Assembly: GCA_016928495.1 (NCBI GenBank)
Contig: JAFGKQ010000105.1
Location: 1-15,850 of the forward strand
Length of the DNA stretch: 15,850 nt
Reading direction: 5' to 3'
Origin: Candidatus Fermentibacterales bacterium
Lineage (GTDB): Bacteria > Fermentibacterota > Fermentibacteria > Fermentibacterales > JAFGKQ01
Part shown: positions 13,483 to 15,850 of the stretch, one piece after another
Numbering within the stretch: position 1 is the first letter of the stretch
How the letters are laid out: each line of letters opens with the position of its first letter
Made by a program: the position numbers and the translations under genes
The notes under the pieces: model-generated
Database searches by the model: none
Told to the model about the DNA's origin: nothing
What the model saw: only the letters and a program-made list of their open reading frames with translations

Positions 13483-15850
13483 ATGACCCAGTCTGGCGAG
13501 CACCGCGACGGCCTTACCGGCCTGCCCGGAAGGGAAGCCCTGGAGAGCCTGGATCACGGGTTCTCGTCCAGGCCCGAGGGCGAGACCTGGTCAGTCATGG
13601 TGGCCGATGTGGACCACTTCAAGCTCATCAACGACGTCTACGGCCACCTCAAGGGGGACAGGGTCCTGCGGCAGGTTGCCGATGTCCTGGCGAGGAACGT
13701 CCGGCGGACCGATCATGTCCTGCGCTACGGGGGTGACGAGTTCGTCGTGGTGATGCCCGCCACCAGCCACCTGCAGGCCGCGAACCAGGCACAGAGGATC
13801 CTCGAGGATCTCGAGACCGAGATCTTCCCGGAGAACGTCAGGGTGAGTCTGTCCCTGGGAGTAGCAGACAGCGCGGCGGACGACAGCAAGCTCTCCGAGG
13901 TCATGGAGAAGGCTGACAAAGCGCTCTACCAGGCCAAGGACGGCGGCAGGGGAAGGGTCTCCTTCTACCGGGATCCGGGGGCAGGGCCCCCGCAGGCAGC
14001 GATGAGTTTCGACCACTTCGTGGACAGGCACAGGGAACTCAGGTCCCTTCGGGCCACCCTCGACGAGGTCGTCGAGCAGGGCAGCAGGTTCGCGCTGGTC
14101 AGCGGCGAGCCGGGAGTCGGGAAGAGCAGGCTTGTGGCGGAGCTGAGACACTACTGCAGCTTCAGGGGGTGTCTCTTCCTCGAGACGAAATGCGACGAGC
14201 TCGGATCCTCGGCCCCCTACGTGCAGCTCACCGGCCCGATCAGGGACCACCTGCTCGAGTCTCCACCGGCCCCCTTGCGCGAGATGCTCTTGGAGGTGGG
14301 TCCGCTCCACCCTCAGACCGCAGAACTGCTCAGGGGGGTGGATGTGGCCGAGGACGACTCGCAGGAAGCCGTCTCGGGCTCGGAGGGAGCCGTCAGGCAC
14401 AGGGTCTTCTGCGATGCGTCATCCCTGCTGAGGCAGATCGCCAGGAGGCGACCGGTCGTCTTCCTGATAGACGATCTCCAGTGGATCTCGGGGCACGACC
14501 TCGAGATGCTCTGCTATCTCGTTCGCACCTCCGCCTCGGCGAGGATCTTTTTCGTCGCAACCATGCGCAGCCCCGTCGACGGCTACCCGGAGGTTCACCG
14601 GCAGGTGATAGTGCTGTCGAAGCTAGTACCGTTCCTCACTGTCGAGCTCAGCGAGCTTCCGGAGGAGTACGCGGGCCACCTCGTGATGTTCGCGCTCCGT
14701 GACCCGCACGTGCCAAGACCGGTCCTGCAGCGGCTGGTGCGTCAGAGCGGCGGCAACCCCTTCTACCTCAGGGAGCTCCTGAAGTCCCTCACGGAGAAGG
14801 GGTCGATATCTCCCGGGGCGGCTGGAAGCTGGGACTACGAGGTCGCTGACGATCTGGAGCTTCCGGAGAGCATCTCTCAGGTCATATCCGAGCGATTGGA
14901 GGGTCTCGACGACTTCACCAGAGAGCTGCTGAGGACCGCCTCGGCGGTCGTTGGCGGCTTCACCATCGAGCTTCTCGCTTTCGTGCTGGACGAGCCTGGC
15001 ATCAGGATCGCAAGGTCTCTGCAGAAGCCCCTGGAAATGGAGTTGATGGTCGAAGATGCTGGCCTCGTCGGATCTCCCGAGTATCGCTTCACCCACGATA
15101 CCGTGCGCAGCTACCTCCACTCGCAGCTGACACTCGGCCTGAGGAAGGCGGTAAACTCCAGACTGGGGCTCTTCTTCGAGCAACGGCTGGATCGAGGGCC
15201 GGACGAGCTTCTGGCGACGGTCGCTCACTACTACTGCGACAGCCTCGACGAAGAGCGGGCAAGGAAATACAGCCTGATGGCCGCAAGGCAGGCCATGGGC
15301 CGGCAGGCAACCCGCGAGGCGATACGATGGCTCGAGTGCTACAGAGGAGTCAGCTTCGCCGGTTCCGCAGAGCACGAGGAGGATGAGTTCTTCGCCGAAT
15401 CGACGCTGGGCGACCTCTACACTCTCGTTGCCGACCACGACAGAGCCGAAGAGTGCTTCCGGAGGGCGCTGGCCATGGCCCGATCGCCCGGGGAGAGGGG
15501 CCTGGTGTTGGCGGGACTGGGGCAGATGCTCTACAACAGGGGCGACTACGACCAGGCGAGGATGGAGTTAGAGGCCTCCCTCGAGCTTCTTCCCGTGTGC
15601 GAGACCTACCTGAGAGCGGGAATGAGACTTGCCTTCATGTGGCACCTCCGCGGCGACAGCGAGCAGGCGACAAGGAGCTTCCTGGCCATGCGCGAGACGT
15701 TTCCCCAGATCGAAGATGCGACCATCAGGAAGCGTCTGGAGGCAACGTACTGCAGCGGAGCCGGCTTCGTCATGGCCCACTCCGTGTCCCCGCGAGAGGG
15801 CCTGGAACTCTGCAGGAAGGCAGTGGACCTCTACCGCGAGCTGGCTGACA
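13483..15850 (+). CDS. GGDEF / AAA ATPase / TPR sensor protein, second copy, 3' end outside the window
   Basis: The frame is open from the ATG at 13483 to the window edge, giving 789 visible residues. The protein is co-linear with the one encoded at 4240-7470. A GGDEF domain (residues 10-163) has VADVDHFKLINDVYGH, an RxxD inhibitory site (R74-D77) and an intact GGDEF signature (83-87), so diguanylate cyclase activity is plausible. The shared linker FDHFVDRHREL follows. The P-loop ATPase has Walker A GEPGVGKS (208-215) and Walker B VVFLIDD (D330-D331), and then RQSGGNPFYLREL. TPR-like helices begin near residue 600 (TLGDLYTLVADHDRAEECF) and continue to the edge. By family this would make c-di-GMP in response to ATPase/TPR-sensed input; the ligand is unknown. 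The ATG is preceded by GGCGGAAGGGG. The gene diverges from the glycosyltransferase. Confidence 0.9.
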   Translation, partial: MTQSGEHRDGLTGLPGREALESLDHGFSSRPEGETWSVMVADVDHFKLINDVYGHLKGDRVLRQVADVLARNVRRTDHVLRYGGDEFVVVMPATSHLQAANQAQRILEDLETEIFPENVRVSLSLGVADSAADDSKLSEVMEKADKALYQAKDGGRGRVSFYRDPGAGPPQAAMSFDHFVDRHRELRSLRATLDEVVEQGSRFALVSGEPGVGKSRLVAELRHYCSFRGCLFLETKCDELGSSAPYVQLTGPIRDHLLESPPAPLREMLLEVGPLHPQTAELLRGVDVAEDDSQEAVSGSEGAVRHRVFCDASSLLRQIARRRPVVFLIDDLQWISGHDLEMLCYLVRTSASARIFFVATMRSPVDGYPEVHRQVIVLSKLVPFLTVELSELPEEYAGHLVMFALRDPHVPRPVLQRLVRQSGGNPFYLRELLKSLTEKGSISPGAAGSWDYEVADDLELPESISQVISERLEGLDDFTRELLRTASAVVGGFTIELLAFVLDEPGIRIARSLQKPLEMELMVEDAGLVGSPEYRFTHDTVRSYLHSQLTLGLRKAVNSRLGLFFEQRLDRGPDELLATVAHYYCDSLDEERARKYSLMAARQAMGRQATREAIRWLECYRGVSFAGSAEHEEDEFFAESTLGDLYTLVADHDRAEECFRRALAMARSPGERGLVLAGLGQMLYNRGDYDQARMELEASLELLPVCETYLRAGMRLAFMWHLRGDSEQATRSFLAMRETFPQIEDATIRKRLEATYCSGAGFVMAHSVSPREGLELCRKAVDLYRELAD

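Overview
The window is GC-rich bacterial DNA with tightly packed genes. Arginine is written very often as AGG, and the genes include lipoproteins and a membrane glycosyltransferase. This suggests an uncultured, probably Gram-negative bacterium. The style is reminiscent of candidate phyla of the FCB/Fermentibacterota/Eisenbacteria kind, but that placement is a weak inference. I saw no rRNA, tRNA, insertion sequence, phage gene or CRISPR array.

Layout. (a) Positions 1-106, minus strand: the first 35 codons of a class III nucleotide cyclase that leaves the window. (b) A 299-bp divergent intergenic region with one strong inverted repeat. (c) A plus-strand run of four genes: a 1245-residue TIR / degenerate cyclase / AAA ATPase / TPR protein (406-4143); a GGDEF / AAA ATPase / TPR protein (4240-7470); a lipoprotein that appears to start at CTG and overlaps the stop codon of the gene before it (7467-8576); and a rifampin-phosphotransferase-like dikinase (8579-11149). 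(d) A convergent minus-strand pair: a GT-C glycosyltransferase (13338-11728) followed by a small DUF4878/NTF2-like lipoprotein (11645-11139). (e) A second GGDEF / AAA ATPase / TPR gene (13483 onward), paralogous to the first and cut by the right edge after 789 codons.

The main theme is a cluster of large sensor proteins. Three of them visibly share one chassis, a STAND/AAA_16-like P-loop ATPase followed by a TPR solenoid. Each carries a nucleotide-signalling domain at its N-terminus: TIR plus a degenerate cyclase domain in one, GGDEF in two. The fourth, at the left edge, shows only a cyclase head. In many described STAND proteins the repeats sense a ligand, the ATPase oligomerises and the N-terminal domain is the effector. 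By analogy, these proteins would turn an unknown signal into NAD-derived, cAMP/cGMP-like or c-di-GMP-like nucleotides. One GGDEF copy has the canonical GGDEF signature and the other has GDDEF, so the two may not be equivalent. Nothing in the sequence shows whether the system serves phage defence, stress signalling or ordinary regulation.
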